Shown piece after piece: positions 23,032-23,312 of a stretch of 23,312 nt of DNA (its first letter is position 1; each line of letters begins with the position of its first letter). This DNA is from Coprinopsis marcescibilis (Eukaryota; Basidiomycota; Agaricomycetes; Agaricales; Psathyrellaceae), in the NCBI GenBank assembly GCA_004369085.1, contig ML210474.1, positions 1-23,312 of the forward strand, in the 5' to 3' direction. The notes beneath the pieces are model-generated. The model did not search any database. It was not told the origin of the DNA and saw only the letters and a list, made by a program, of their open reading frames with translations. Both the position numbers and the translations under genes were made by a program.

Positions 23032-23285
23032 CCCATAAACCGGGAAATCCCATACATTTTGAGATCCCCCACCCTCGTTCCCACCCAAATCCACAAAAAA
23101 TCCCATAAACCCTTGAAACCCCATAACCCATACCCTGGAGAGGGGGTGGTAATCCCATAAATCACGCAAAAATCATGATTTTTACCCCTTTTGAGAGCGT
23201 GATGGTAACACGCGATAACTTGAATGCACATTTCTTGCGTTATTTTGACGGAATTCATATGATTTTAGCATCACCGTACCCCATA
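23032..23285. repeat. degenerate CCCATA-rich repeat
   Basis: CCCATA occurs at 23032, 23049, 23102, 23120, 23127, 23154 and 23280. Two units about 70 bp apart look alike: CCCATAAAC, then GAAA, then CCCATA (23032-23054 and 23102-23125). This looks like a diverged direct repeat, perhaps the edge of an old mobile or satellite-like element that continues beyond or within the right end. Confidence 0.5.
23168..23183. repeat. perfect 16-bp palindrome
   Basis: AAAAATCATGATTTTT reads the same on both strands without a mismatch. It lies just after the CCCATA repeat cluster and may be a binding site or a remnant of a terminal inverted repeat; no function is shown. Confidence 0.4.
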
Positions 23286-23312
23286 TGTAGCTGCTCATGA
23301 TGCATCCGATGA

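Noticed and set aside
22819..23258. Minus-strand frames with Gly/Trp/Phe repeats (GFQGFMGF-like)
   Set aside because: The pattern comes from the CCCATA/CCCAAA repeat read backwards, not from a protein family.

Overview
The window looks like nuclear DNA of a mushroom-type basidiomycete (Agaricomycetes). Genes are split by many GT-AG introns of about 50-60 nt. F-box genes are present, and the protein types (Hog1-type MAP kinase, mitochondrial cytochrome b5 reductase, ING/PHD protein, RFTS-BAH-BAH DNA methyltransferases) fit that group. The lineage is inferred from gene structure and protein families; no search was run. All exon models were joined by hand and checked for splice signals, codon phase and family motifs.

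Left part (1-5.5 kb): the acidic C-terminal end of an unidentified + strand gene; two divergent F-box genes (a short one on -, a full-length one on +); an ING-family PHD-finger protein on -; and a small 67-residue protein gene on - with a TTTAAA core promoter. A gene-poor stretch of about 2 kb follows (5.5-7.5 kb).

Middle part (7.5-12.8 kb): a nine-exon NADH-cytochrome b5 reductase (-) and a thirteen-exon Hog1/p38-type MAP kinase with a TGY activation loop (+) diverge from a shared 0.76 kb promoter region. Next comes a two-exon gene for a 206-residue protein with an acidic N-terminal part and a basic, coiled-coil C-terminus.

Right part (13.2-22.9 kb): the most striking content is a head-to-tail pair of complete-looking DNMT1-type cytosine-5 DNA methyltransferase genes, here called copy A (13203-17867, 1258 aa) and copy B (18314-22944, about 1227-1246 aa). 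Each has RFTS, a basic linker, BAH1, a CxxC pair, BAH2 and the catalytic domain, in 17 exons with matching intron positions. In both copies the codon of the catalytic Cys of the PCQ motif is cut by an intron, so the unspliced reading frames seem to lack it; splicing restores it. Copy A carries a likely GC-AG intron. Copy B has a reading-frame anomaly in exon 15, between motif VIII and motif X, that needs unusual splicing or is a frameshift. The proteins are strongly diverged, so the duplication appears old, which suggests different jobs rather than a recent copy.

The right edge (22.95-23.3 kb) has no gene but contains a degenerate CCCATA-rich repeat and a perfect 16-bp palindrome.
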